Positions 23,077 through 34,566 of a DNA stretch of 64,000 nt are shown here, piece by piece. Within the stretch, counting starts at the first letter, position 1; each line of letters opens with the position of its first letter. The stretch spans positions 85,172,895-85,236,894 of the forward strand of contig OY294044.1 of the NCBI GenBank assembly GCA_958510825.1, given 5' to 3'. A program made the translations under genes and the position numbers. Under the pieces are notes generated by a model. The model ran no database searches. It saw only the letters and a program-made list of their open reading frames with translations, and was not told where the DNA came from. The DNA is from Brachypterus glaber. Taxonomy: Eukaryota; Arthropoda; Insecta; Coleoptera; Kateretidae.

Positions 23077-23303
23077 TTTTGTTTTTCTTTTTAGCTAAGT
23101 TTTATCAAGATAAAAAAAAATAGAAATAAGACTTGACTGTGTGCACCAGAATTCTCTTCTACAAAAAATATATTTATATATATATATATTTTTTTTTACT
23201 ATATACAAAAGTTTTGGGTACCCTTTAAATATTTTCAATACATTGATATTTTTTTAAATATCATTCCGAATGATACTAAGAATATATTCTTATTTAATAA
23301 AAG

Positions 23304-23840
23304 CTAGCCAACTGAAATGTCACTATTTGATCCAAAATATTTCTTTAGATCTTTAACATGCCAGTCGCCTCTATGACCATCTGCATTTTCCAAAATATAC
23401 ACTAACTTTGACTTTTTCGCAACAACTTTGCAAAGTATGTACTTTGGAGCAAGTTTTGCAGCAAAACTTTTACTAGCATCTGAGAGTACTTTGTTTCGTC
23501 TCCAAACTTTTTCACCTATCTCAAAATTTACTTCACGCTTGCGCAAATCATAAGTACGCTTATTTCGTTCATAAGCTTCATGTAAATATTTCTTTACATC
23601 AACAAAAATCTCTTTAAGATTTCCCAAGTCTTGGCTATACGAGTCTCTGTCACAAGGTTCTAATTTAACACCATCAGTTGATGTCATTTTGCCATAATAA
23701 GTTCCTGTGATAGGTACATTCCTCCCAAAATTAAGAAATGCCGGCGTATACCCCGTAACTTCATTTACAGACGTTCGTAAAGCTAGACCTATTTTTGCTA
23801 AATTTTTACCATTTTTGCAGTCAAAAATCGAATTTCCATT
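23304..23840 (-). pseudogene. Ty3/gypsy integrase C-terminal fragment (pol remnant)
   Basis: This would be the end of the polyprotein that inserts retrotransposon DNA. The frame is open for 178 codons between TAA at 23841-23843 and the stop at 23304, and has no start of its own before Met at 23687. It shows ALRTSVNEVTGYTPAFLNFG, the end of the integrase core with its TPxxLxFGR signature. A Lys/Arg-rich linker (RNKRTYDLRKREV) follows, then the GPY/F-like C-terminal module (GEKVWRRNKVLSD, KLAPKYILCKVV, YILEN, WHVKDLKKYF). The DDE catalytic residues would lie upstream and are absent. No frame breaks occur within the fragment, in line with a young element whose interior was removed by deletion. 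There is no env-like frame after it. Confidence 0.9.
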
Positions 23841-23843
23841 TTA

Positions 23844-24435
23844 TCTAAATCGTCCATTTTGAATATTTATTTTTCAAAATTAACTTTAATTTACTCAAAA
23901 TATTTATTTTAATAATAAAATATTTATACTGTACCACAAATTATTTTTTTTTGTGTACACTGCTCAACAAAGTTTTTGCATACTTTGGAAAATTTCCCAA
24001 ATATGTCAAAAAAATACTAAATTATTATTTATCTCAATTGGACAAATTAATAATTATAAATAGTCTCCAAAACTACAAAATTAGCTAATATTTATTCATA
24101 TCCTTCGCATAAATAAATACCCTATTATCCATTTATTTCTATTGAATAAACGATAATTTCTAGAAAAACTGAACCCACGCCAAAATTTCTCTATTCCATG
24201 TTATTCCATAAAATTCAGAAAAAACATAAAAAACACATATCTGATATATCTTATCAGATTAACTCTAATTTGACTTAATTTTCAACAAAAAATATTTTAT
24301 TCATCAGTTATATGTAGTTTTTCTCAAAATGAACATTAAGTTACACTGAAAAAAAAAAGCTTTAGATTTTTATAAAAAATACACTGAGAAAAATGGAGTA
24401 AAATTAAAAAAACAAGTGTTCTATCTATCCAAATA
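23844..24435. other. Non-coding gypsy interior (5' leader side)
   Basis: AT-rich DNA between the primer site and the integrase remnant, with stops in every frame. It replaces gag and most of pol. A small 'ACACTGAAAAAAAA / ACACTGAGAAAAAT' duplication lies at 24342-24395. Confidence 0.7.
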
Positions 24436-24453
24436 CCACGTTCTTGGGCGCCA
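24436..24453 (-). promoter_or_regulatory. Primer-binding site of the gypsy element
   Basis: TGGCGCCCAAGAACGTGG on the minus strand, 7 nt inside the 5' LTR. It starts TGGCGCC as Lys-tRNA-type primer sites do, but the match beyond base 10 is imperfect, so the primer tRNA is uncertain. Confidence 0.65.
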
Positions 24454-24460
24454 ATATTAG

Positions 24461-26572
24461 TGTACCGTAATTAATACGTTCACTGCCAACGGCTAGTTTT
24501 GAGAGCGGAGCAATGGGTATGGGCAAGAGAAAAATAGAAAGAATTGATTAATGTTGTTAGGGGCGCCAGTTACTTTAGCTTTTACTCCTTTAGGTAAGTA
24601 ACAACCTAGTGTAAATACTTAAGCTTTTCAGTTTGAGAAAATATAACCCTTAAATAAAATAAGATAATTCATTTGAGAAATTTATTATAAATAAACTTAA
24701 TGAAAGCACATCAAGTAATGTATTAATATGTCTAAAAAAATATGTGTAATTATATTAAGATATAATTAAAGAAATCTTAATAAAAATTACTAAATTCAGA
24801 AATCATTCGACTTAAATGTATAAAGAAAACATGAAGTTCAGCAAGCACCAAGAAATGTATGTAAACAGCAATCATTTCTTGCAGTGTATAAAAGTCATGC
24901 TTAAATTAGAAATCATTTAATCAAAAGTATGATATTTAATAATTAATAAATGAGATTAAATATTTAAAAAAAATAAGTACCTAAAAATGAACAAAAGCCA
25001 GAAGGGCATATAGTATTAAACAATACTATATCAGATCTGATAAAGTTTACAGTTATAAGAATATTGAAATAAAAGAATTTTAAATATGAAATATTGCTTT
25101 CAAAAGTTTTCAGAATGAGTACTTAGCTGGTTTCTGCAAAATCCATGAGGTATGAATTCCATCGTCTCCATCTGTGCAAGTCTCCTCTATGCTGATGAAT
25201 TCATTTCTCAAATGAAAGAAAAAAAATATAGGCTGTCCCATCTACTTTGGAAAAATCATCTTCCAGGATAAAATGTATTATTGAAAATGTTGTCCGGGAT
25301 AAAATATACTTTTGAAAATTATGTCCAATATAAAATTGTCTGCTAGACGGTCATATAGAATTTATCTATGCCGAAAATTACAGAACCATGTTCCAACAGA
25401 ACATCACTCCATGCGGAGAACTTGTATATCAAATATACCAAAATAAACTTCAACTTAAATTAATGTAATTCCATATTAATGGTATAGAAATAGTAATTAA
25501 TGGTGGTTAATGGTGCTTAATGGTGCTTAATGGTGCTTAATGGTGCTTAATGGTGCTAAAACAATAATTATATCTTAGAAATATTCTAAGAAACAGAAAA
25601 ACTTAACTTACATGTCATACTAAGTCTTCGATGTCCATCGAAACGTTATAAATGCGTAATTGTAGAAAATAACAGTTACAATATCTTCCGCATTGTTTAA
25701 ATATTCATTTTCACTAACTTTAAATAAAAATACATGAAGGATTACTTCGATGATTACAGAAAATAAACACTCGTCAGTACAACATCACCATTTTGTATCA
25801 AGGTTGCTTCAAGAAGAACGAAAATCGACCTTATTAACCGGTATGAACCCTTCAGGTAAATAAAATCCTATTTCTGAACTATTAGCGACATCTATGCAAG
25901 TCATTATCAACTACAGTTTTACCGTATAAGATTCCTAATAAAGGTAACGGAAACTACACCAAAAATAATAACTAATTAAAAGAAAATTGTCTAATAAATC
26001 CGTATTAGTTATATCTAACCTCAAAATATTACTCTAAGAAACAAATATAAACAATACTTATTGTTTATCAGCAAAACTAATAAAAATACGAACAGAATAC
26101 TAAGTGTCCTGTGAACTAAGTATAAACAAAATACTGAATCTAAGTGAGCAGTTCCAGCAAACTATTTTCAACAAATTCTGGATTATCCCGAAGGAATAAG
26201 CATACGAAACTTTCCAGGAGAGACAAGCTACAGATGAAAGCCAGTGAAATCCAACCCTCAATAGACTCTGAAACATATAAAAACCAGGTAAGTCCATAGA
26301 CAAATGTATTATAGAGAAATAAGTCATATGATTCTTTATTATTAAAAATCATATTCTGATTATGTTTTCTTTATGTTATTTTCAGGTAGAACTATGGAAT
26401 AGAGACTTATATGGTTAGAATTCAGTTCCTGCTACAAAATAGTCCCAGATACAAAATAGTTCTGTACGTACGTAACTATTTATATACAAAATAAACATAA
26501 ATTATAACGTAAGTAAACGAATAGTTTAATTAACCCTTGCTATATTACAAAGTGACGATTTATATCGTTACA
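24461..26572 (-). repeat. 5' LTR (right), full length 2112 bp
   Basis: It is the same length as the solo LTR at 40500-42613. It contains a minus-strand frame (26140-26352, 70 codons) that is also open in the solo LTR. The frame is hydrophobic (FLYVSESIEGWISLAFICSL) and of unknown meaning. In the left LTR the 634-bp deletion removes most of it. Confidence 0.93.
26140..26352 (-). CDS. LTR-borne open frame shared with the solo LTR
   Basis: Seventy codons beginning MIFNNKESYDLF, hydrophobic in the middle and ending EFVENSLLELLT. The same frame at 42188-42400 in the solo LTR differs at only three residues or so. A second overlapping frame (26100-26327) is also kept. Conservation may simply reflect recent common origin of the LTRs. 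I recognise no family and would not assume a protein. Confidence 0.15.
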   Translation of the reverse strand: MIFNNKESYDLFLYNTFVYGLTWFLYVSESIEGWISLAFICSLSLLESFVCLFLRDNPEFVENSLLELLT

Positions 26573-27769
26573 ATATATTAGTACAATACATTTATTAATC
26601 ACCAAAAACTTTCTTAATTTCTCAAAAAATATTCGTAATTTTTTTCCAAATTGGTAGAATTGAATTGAATTAACTATTTCACAAACAATATATAGGCCAA
26701 TCAATACTTGCATTTTTAGTTTCTTGACCAATCAAATCAAAATGAATCTGATAATTTTTGCACATGTGCATTTATCACTTGGTTACTATGGAAACAAGAA
26801 ACTGACAGTTACTGACATCTTATAAATGTTATATTTTTGCAAAATGTATTTTTAATTTGTGAAGCTTACCTTTAGTTGATTTATTTTTATTGATAAGCAA
26901 TATAAATGCTTATTTTATTACTAAAACATCCTAGGTATAAACCCTAATTAATTTCAAATAATATATTATATTTTATGCACTTTCCATCTTACAAGCTTTA
27001 AATCACTGATATTCATAAATTTTAATTTATTTAATTAAATCTTGGTATTAAAAACAGGCCACTCAAAACTAATTTAAACACGTATTTATTAAAAATATAT
27101 TTACAGTAAAGAAGCAAATAATTTACTTCTTTTAAATGAAGGAAATCAAAACATCAAATGCCTACGATGGCACCAGTACAGTATTGAGAAACTTTATTAG
27201 AAACCGATAGCAAATTGTTTTTATACGGGTGGAAACACCCTTTATTTTATTTCTTTTCAGTTGAAAACTAAACTTTTTAAACAAAAACATCAATATTTAA
27301 ATGCTAAAATATATGATAAAAATTATTTTATTGGAATAATCTTAAACATAAAATATCCCTCAAGCAAAGTTGGCAACATTAGCGAACAAGTGAACATCGT
27401 GGTTGTAAAAAGCAAATTTGAGATTTAAAATTTTAATTATAGTTGTAAAGTAATATTGTTGTTTAAACAACATTAAACATGGTAAAATTATATACTTCCT
27501 TATTTTGTTTGTGAAATAGTCTTTCAAAATACCATTCGTGCATGTTGAATTATACATAATTTTTTTAATGTATATAAAAAAAACATTTTGCTTAAGGAAA
27601 TTGTCTTCGTGCATTTTTCGTCAAAATTCCTCGACCTGCTGTCTCGGAATTTTGTAACACGAAAAGTGCTCTTAAACAATTGCCAAGCTAAATATTTTTT
27701 TAATACAGTAAAAAAATTATCGATAATTCAACATGCACATGATATTACTACTGAAAAAAATACTTCAAT
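26573..27769. other. AT-rich stretch, nothing recognised
   Basis: No repeat partner, element end or coding motif found. 26780-26830 (TTGGTTACTATGGAAAC...) is slightly less AT-rich. The minus frame 27360-27614 lacks any motif. Confidence 0.5.
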
Positions 27770-27895
27770 TGGACTTTTAGCTTTTTTCGATTTTTTTAAA
27801 AGTTAACCCACCATAACTTTTTGTTTTTGGGGAGATTATTTTTTAAAACAATAGGGATTTTCCCCTCATATAACTTGATTTTTCCTAAAAATTTC
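27770..27895 (+). repeat. Partial copy of the 442-bp unit
   Basis: It shares TTTTTCGATTTTTTTAAA, CCATAACTTTTTGTTTTTGG, GGAGATTATTTT and 'CAATAGGGATTTTCC' with 45045-45130 and 1-60. Confidence 0.65.
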
Positions 27896-28090
27896 CTATA
27901 ACCTTGCCATACGGGAATAAATAGAAATATATAAGCACCCAGATAACATTAATGGGACAAAACCTCGTCACTGCACAGAGGGCCAGGGAAAAATAAGTGG
28001 ACAAAATTCAGAATTTTTGCATACGGCTATTTTTGATACCGCTGATTTCGAATAAAATAATGAAAAAATTCAAAAAAAAAAATCCGCGCC

Positions 28091-29225
28091 ACTAGGGTGG
28101 TCCAAAATTTTATTTTTCTATCGATCTTTATAAAAATGTGTCAAATGTCTTCTTTTGATTATGTTTATGTAGACCAATGTTTATAACCTAAAAATTCAAA
28201 ATGGCGGAGTCAATATGAATCAATATGAACCTTTACTGTATTTGCACGACATCAGGGGTAATTTTTTTTGAAAAGTCTTCAGTTTTGGAGAAATACTTAA
28301 AATTAAATGAAAAATATATAATCAAACTTAAAAATTAATTTAATCCCCTATTTTTGTGAAAATCTTTATTTCAACATATTATGTCATCTGTAAAATAAAC
28401 TATTTTTTTTAATCATAAAATATGTACTTAATTATCCTCAGATATATCTAAAAATATATTACATAATTAATATAATAATTTAGTAGAAAGTAAAATATTT
28501 ATTATACAAATAAACTTTAATTAAAAAAATATAAGGTTTAATTTTATCAAACATTTCGTGCGTTAAGCCAAAATTATTGGATTACCATTAACCTGTTGTT
28601 AATATCTACGTAAAAAATACGTATATAAAAAACTTTATTATTTTTCTCTGTGTTGCGCAAAAAATCCGCAACTTTTTTTTCCATAGAATAATATTACTAT
28701 AATTAAGGAAAAATCTCCATCGAAAAGCACACTTAACAAATGGATATTTTTTTTTTAATTTATGATTTAAACTGATAGTTACTATTTTCACGTTTCTAGG
28801 ACCTTTATATCACGATACAGACACTTTACTAATTATGTAATATATTTTTAGACATATCTGATGATACTTAAGTACATATTCTATGATTAAAAAAAATAGT
28901 TTATTTTAAAGATGGCATAATATCTTGAAATAAATATTTTCACAAAAATAGGGGATTAAATAAATTTTTAAGTTTCATTATATATTTTTCATATTAAGTG
29001 CTTTAATTTTAAGTATTTCTCTAAAACTGAAGACATTTCAAAAAAATTAGCCCTAATTTCGTGCAAATACAGTAAAGGTTCAAAAACCGATGAGTCATAT
29101 TGACTCCGCGATTTTGAATTTTTAGGTTATGAACATTGGTCTACATAAACATAATCAAAAGAAGACATTTGACACATTTTTATAAAGATCGAAAAAAAAA
29201 GTTAAATAGCTTTCTGCACCAAACC
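28091..29225. mobile_element. 1.1-kb foldback element, arms ~0.38 kb
   Basis: 28091-28478 is repeated inverted at 28826-29225. Shared blocks include CGATCTTTATAAAAATGTGT, CATTTGACACA / TGTGTCAAATG, TAGACCAATGTTTATAACCT, 'GCGGAGTCAATATGA', 'CTTTACTGTATTTGCACGA', ACTTAAAATTAA and 'TCAGATATATCTAAAAATAT' in mirrored order. The 350-bp centre is AT-rich. No transposase frame is seen. Confidence 0.75.
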
Positions 29226-29504
29226 GAGATTAACCTCCGCGTTACAAAAGTGACATTTATCATTTGTAAACTTAAAAGCAATAAGTTAAAAGAGCAGCAA
29301 TTTAATCTAAAAAATGTCAAAATTAAAGGGTCCAGTAATTTTTTTGTGGTAAATATTTTTTCTTATTGTGAGGGATTTAAAATATTAAGATAAGAAAATT
29401 ATATGTATATTAATAGTTTAAGGTATATATTATTTGTTGATATTGTCATTTAGGAGTGTTTATTCGTTAATTAGACAGTACTTGATACATTAGGTAAAAT
29501 TTAC

Positions 29505-30053
29505 CACTGGGGCTAGTTGTCGCATTTGGTTTGGGGCTAGTTGTCGCATGATCTGGAAATATGTTCATGGTATAACATTTCCTTTTTTGCATTTTTATTA
29601 TTCAAAACTGTGTTTAAAAGTGAAACTTAATAGGATAGAAAATAAAATCGTTTATTAAATTAAATTTAAAAAAAAAATAGAAAAAATATTATTTCATTAT
29701 AAAGTTGACAATTTTGGTACAAGAGTAAAAAGTTAGATAACAATCGGCTTTTGGGAAGGCACATGTCTTATTAGTTATTTATATTTTTTTTTAAATACCT
29801 TTATATTTCTTCAAAAAAATATACTTTAAGAGCCGCGACAACATGCCCCGTGACGGGGCACGTTGTCGCATTTGTCAAGACTTCATAAAAAAAATCATAA
29901 CTCTAATACCCTGTAAATTTTTCCATGTTTTATCTTATAATAATATTACTGAAACATGCAGCTAAAATTACCATTTGGTCAATTAAAAAAAAAAACAAAA
30001 ATAAAGGAAAAAACTGACTTTGAATGAAAAGTGCGACAATTAGCCCCGGTCAT
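29505..30053. mobile_element. 0.55-kb MITE with ACCGGGGCTAATTGTCGCAC-type ends
   Basis: The left ACTGGGGCTAGTTGTCGCAT and the inverted right ACCGGGGCTAATTGTCGCAC match closely. The word GGGGCTAGTTGTCGCAT is repeated at once at 29533, and a mid-element palindrome 'GCCCCGTGACGGGGC' lies at 29847-29861. It is non-coding. Confidence 0.65.
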
Positions 30054-30104
30054 CCCTACCCAAAACTCGTAATAATTTTTGACACAAATTGGTTTAAAAC
30101 TAAT

Positions 30105-30200
30105 CCCTGAAGATGTCTCTAGCAGTAATAGACGAAACGTCGGAAAGTGAAAAGCCATTGATACAGTATAAACCCGAAAGTGAAAGTTCTTTATATTTTT
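30105..30200 (+). repeat. Hairpin-GAAAC repeat, copy 1
   Basis: It contains CCTGAAGATGTCTCT, a loop, then ATAGACGAAACGTCGG, followed by 'AACCCGAAAGTGAAAG'. The stem has one mismatch relative to copies 2 and 3. Downstream text (TTATACTTTA..., TTAATATGAATATAA) is also shared with the region before and after copy 2, giving a loose ~620-bp direct repeat. Confidence 0.75.
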
Positions 30201-30715
30201 TTATACTTTACCAGTTGTGTCAATATACCTTTTTGTTTATGGAGAGTTTTTTAAAATTAATATGAATATAACTTGTGAATACATGTCTAATTTTTAACTT
30301 TTGAAATAACTTTTTTAATGGCCACAGTTTGAAGCAAAACCCACTTTAAAATAGGCTAAATGGCGGGCACTAAAGTGTAGTTATTTTTTTGTTTTAATTA
30401 TTCCTATACTATTCTACACAGAAAAATAAATCAATAAATAACGTTTTTAATTTTAATTTTATTATTATTTTTTTAATTCTGGTATACCGATAGCCAGTAA
30501 TTAAATTGCAGAAAATTCTTTTGTTTAACAAATAATGTACCAGGAATATATAATTTAGCAGAAGATAGAAAACTAACTGTTTATCAAGGGATGCCCGGTC
30601 GTTGCTAAGGGGGGCGCGCAATTGGCACTTGTTTGGGTCGGTTTTGGGAATAATAACTTTTTTATACTTTACTAAAAAGTTATGGAGATTTTTTTTAATT
30701 AATATGAATATAAGT

Positions 30716-30826
30716 TTCAGTTTCAGATTAATCCCTGAAGATGTCTCTAGTAGTAAGAGACGAAACGTCGGAAAGTGAAAATCCATTAACACGGTCTAAA
30801 CCCGAAAGTGAAAGTTCTTTATATCT
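30716..30826 (+). repeat. Hairpin-GAAAC repeat, copy 2
   Basis: Perfect 6-bp stem GTCTCT/AGAGAC directly followed by GAAACGTCGG. Over about 105 bp it is identical to the inverted copy at 34457-34566, so one derives recently from the other or from a common active source. Confidence 0.85.
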
Positions 30827-30899
30827 TAATGGCCGTGAAAGCTTAAAATCTAAAATGAATATAAGTTCTATATTTATAATATTTTCTCAAGATTACAAC

Positions 30900-32860
30900 G
30901 TTTTTTAAATTTTTCCATGTTTTTTTTTATTTGCAGGAATGTTCAATATAAAAAGAATATATGGATAGATGGATTTTTCTGACATAATAATTTAATTCAA
31001 ACATTTAACATTTTTTACCTGCCTTTCAAGTAGATAAATAAAATATAAAATAAAATTCAAAATTAAATGAATACGTACTGAAATAAAATTACAACAAATT
31101 TCCTTTTATATTTTAAATTTTTAATATTTTTTACCAAGCAATTTAAATAATAAACGCAGTGAGCGGTGTCAAAACGTAAAATATTTAAGAAATTTAAAAA
31201 GTTCAAATACGGTATTTTAAAAAAGTTTTCGAACTCAAAGTATTGTCAGCTACACGGAAACTTTTTCCAAGGTGCTAAAATTGAATATTAAAGTACAATT
31301 ATGTCGAGGAAATCAAGAAATGCATTTTATTTATGTGGGCTTTATACTTTTAGGTATCTTAAAAGATAACATATATTTATTTCCACAGACTTTTACAAGT
31401 ATCGGATAAATTCAATAATTAATATTACGTAGTTTTCTTAGTTTCTGTTTGTTATAGGGTAAGGTCGCTATAATCGTACCACCTAATATTATTTTTTATT
31501 TTTTTCATAATTGGTTACATTTTAGAAATTGCTTTTTGTTTTAAGTTAAAGTATAATCATTTTTTAACATATAAAAAGAATTACTAAACTTTATGAAATT
31601 TATAAGCAATATTTTACGTGTTTTATTAAGGTCTGTAAACGGTACGATTTGGGAGTCTGGTTTCCTAGCCATGAACTTAACGGACTTCACGGGTACTAAA
31701 TTGTATGTATTTTTAATTGTCAATAATTAAGAATAAATATATTTAAATTACAACTTTCCACGATTCCTTAACAAAAAGATACCGAAAAAAAAATAATAAA
31801 ACATATTTAATTATGTTCTACGGGAATTAAACACGGGCTTATTTACGAAATTCAGTACCGGTACGATTTAAGAAACTTCTTTCTTTTTGCATAGAAATTA
31901 AAAATATCCTTCTTTTTGAATACAAATTAAAAATATAACTTATAAACTAAAAATATGGATATGTTTAGTTTATATGTTAATTTTTCTGATATTAATTAAT
32001 GTAATTACACATAAAACGATAATTGAAATTACTAAAAAGAAATATCACTAGAAAAACTTTTTACCAGTTTAAGCAATTTTTTTGTTAAACCTTATCTATA
32101 CATTGAGGTTAGTTTACAACACAAATTATGTGACGCTTATGAGGGGAAGGGGCTGGCTGGAACCGTGTCTCGTAGCTGGACGCTTAAAACATATTAATGT
32201 TATCACGGTTTTGCATTACTTGTACAGTAGAACGTTTTAGATATTTTTTATTTCAATATAGGGAAAAGTATTCTTTTGTTAGGAGCAGCAACTTTTCATA
32301 GCGTTCTAACGTATTTTAAAGTATGTCAACGGTTCCTAAAGTTTAGTTTAAAACTATAACAAAGGTCCTCTCAGACTGTAAGTAAACTTATTTGCAGATC
32401 ACATACGATATGAAAAATTAATCAAGCGAATTTATTAAACCAAAAAGACTTTACAAAGACGTCCGGTCCAGATAATCATTTATACTGAATTGAATGAAGG
32501 CAACTTTGATCTTAACTGTATTATAAAGCGACTAAAAGGATTTCAAAAAACTAGCCAAGCGAGGCGAACAAAAAAAAAAGAAAAAATGGTGCAACGAGAT
32601 GCACAAAGGACAAAATAAATCATTCCCATTAAAAATAGAGATTTTTTTCTACCTACGCATTATTAGTCAGTTAATCTAAAAACTTTTTGGTAAACACACA
32701 ATCAAGTGATTTTTGTGAAGAAAAAAAAAACTAAATTTTGATGCTCTGTTTCAAGTAAATTCAATTTTAATAAAGACAAGAAGCCTATGGAAAAGAATCC
32801 CCCAAAAATAGTGGAAGAAAAAACTGTTTTTTTTTGGGTTCGTTTGCAAAATTAGTTTTT
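30900..32860. other. AT-rich stretch with scattered GGTACGATT words
   Basis: GGTACGATT-type words occur at about 31462 (inverted), 31639 and 31859. The first adjoins GGTAAGGTCGCTATAATCG and could be the end of an unrecognised DNA transposon. The minus frame 31541-31723 (VPVKSVKFMARKPDSQIVPF) has a protein-like composition but no family I recognise. Nothing else is called. Confidence 0.35.
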
Positions 32861-33671
32861 GATATTGGCATTTGTCTTAATAACACAGGACCACAAAAAA
32901 TATAAAGTTAGTTTTTTATAAACCAAACTATATTTTTTCTACGTATTTTTGGACGCGAAAACGTATATGACAAAGAAAAAATCTTAACCCTCAAAATCTT
33001 GAGATATAGCGCACACTGGGTTTTTTTTGTATAAATTCAAAACAAAAATCCGCAAGATTTCAGAAAAACTTTTTTTATCTAAATATTGCTAAATAAAAAT
33101 GATTCATGACATAACTTGCAGATTTTAAATATCTGCGCTAGTTAATTTTTACAGGGCCACAAACTCCAACAATGACACTTTTTTCGTGTTTTTCCTATAT
33201 ATTTCATTAAAGATTTTATATAAATTACATAGCTACAGCCAAAAATTTATATATGTAATACATGTGCTTTATAAAAAAATTACAGATATTTTTTATGTGG
33301 GGGTTTAACGTTGCACATGTCAAAATAAATATATCATAACATCGTCTGATACCCTTAACCAGACTGTTTTTCTCAAGGTTTTTTTAGCGATATAAACAAA
33401 TTTGACAATAAAAGACCTCTCTGATCCCTAATTAGTTTCAAAACCACGCGCACAGTAGAAAAATTTTATCATAAAGCTGGTAAAAATATAAAATTTTACA
33501 CTGCTTTACCAAGGGGTCGGAGGGGGACAAAAGCCGACCAAAAAGTACGTTGCGTAATACTTAAACGGCTCTATTTTATTTTTCAATAATAAAGAGAAAA
33601 AAAGTGTAATAATGCTTAAAATCAGAATTTATGTAAACATAAATATATTTATGAAAAAACTATTTTTCATA

Positions 33672-33735
33672 TTCAAACGAATGTATTTGATTTTAACAAA
33701 GAAAACCTTTAAAAATCACATTGTTTACTTAAAGT
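33672..33735 (+). repeat. Direct repeat with 37745-37805
   Basis: Shared text TTTGATTTTAACAAAGAAAA followed by CCTTTAAAAAT. A second pair, 36574-36650 and 38065-38150 (CTCAGGAAACACT, TCCATTGGTATATAAATAA), lies nearby. Confidence 0.6.
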
Positions 33736-34010
33736 TTATATTTATTTGTTGCAATTAAATATTTATTTAAAACAACCGTTCTAGGTATATTTTTTCTATT
33801 TACTTAAACCAAATAATAGATTATTTGGATTAAATAAATTGAAATGTATATCAAATAATTGCCTACTAGAATTTAAGTAACTGCTAGATCGGTCAATTTC
33901 GCTAGTATTCGGCAGATTTTGCGATTTCACCGCCGTCGGCTACAGAGTACCGCGTGGGAGTGCATTCTCCGTCTTGCAATTTTTTGTAAATTTAAAAAAA
34001 GGAGTGCATA

Positions 34011-34065
34011 ATGGAACAATTAATGCAAAAATTTGGTGTAGGTCATCTTTGGCCAAAACTACAAG
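34011..34065 (+). CDS. Candidate first coding exon of an unrecognised gene
   Basis: The ATG sits in good context (A at -3, G at +4). It opens 18 codons reading MEQLMQKFGVGHLWPKLQ and ends in CAAG|GTAAGT, a near-ideal donor, at codon phase 1. The preceding ~120 bp (33885-34010) is clearly GC-richer than its neighbours (CACCGCCGTCGGCTACAG, GTACCGCGTGGGAG), as a 5' UTR would be. The start resembles the first helix of SAM-domain proteins, but that is weak. I did not find exon 2; the intron may leave the interior of the composite element or the window. It could be a host first exon or part of the enclosing mobile element. Confidence 0.4.
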
Positions 34066-34456
34066 GTAAGTTAATATTTTAATAAATTAATAGACTAAAA
34101 CCCTTAGATACAGCAAAATTATACCTAAATAGCTTGCAAAAAATTATAGTGCCATGCGTTGCTTTTTGATAATACAGTTCTGCAATACTTATTGTTCATT
34201 TAATTTTGTTGTTATACAAAAAGAAAAACTGATGTTACTAACTGTTTTAATGGCGTCTTTTAAGATTAATAATTACATCATCTCTTTTTTATTTTTGAAG
34301 AATATTTATTTTAAAATCTCATTTTTTTGCCTTAAACAAATTTTATTTGTGCCAAATAAATATTTCGAACCTCTAAATAAGTGAATATTCAAAATTATTA
34401 TTTTATTTGGACCAAATAATAATAATAAAAGTATTGTTAGATTTTGAACGTATTGT

Positions 34457-34566
34457 TAGATATAAAGAACTTTCACTTTCGGGTTTAGACCGTGTTAATG
34501 GATTTTCACTTTCCGACGTTTCGTCTCTTACTACTAGAGACATCTTCAGGGATTAATCTGAAACTG
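34457..34566 (-). repeat. Hairpin-GAAAC repeat, copy 3 (inverted)
   Basis: The reverse complement of 30716-30826 without visible differences. The 3.6 kb between the two could be inverted by recombination. Confidence 0.85.

Larger units (their letters stand above)
21287..26572 (-). mobile_element. Ty3/gypsy LTR retrotransposon, internally deleted
   Basis: Two direct LTRs (21287-22764 and 24461-26572) begin TGTACC and end GTTACA, giving TG..CA ends. ATAT at 21283-21286 and 26573-26576 is a 4-bp target duplication. On the minus strand a primer-binding-like TGGCGCCCAAGAACGTGG follows the right-hand (5') LTR and a purine tract GGAGGGGG precedes the left-hand (3') LTR, fixing the orientation. The interior is only 1.7 kb and keeps just the C-terminal integrase. 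Gag, protease, RT and RNase H are gone, so it depends on a helper. Over the shared part the LTRs differ at only about three positions by eye, so insertion was recent. Confidence 0.93.

Noticed and set aside
22440..26300. The LTR length difference as a spliced intron or retrocopy of a spliced RNA
   Set aside because: No GT-AG pair fits the missing segment in either orientation; a 3-base TAG microhomology explains it better.
32440..32617. Plus-strand frame with protein-like composition (IIIYTELNEGNFDLNCIIKR)
   Set aside because: No start codon, no family, no splice sites, and the end runs into poly-Lys from an A tract.
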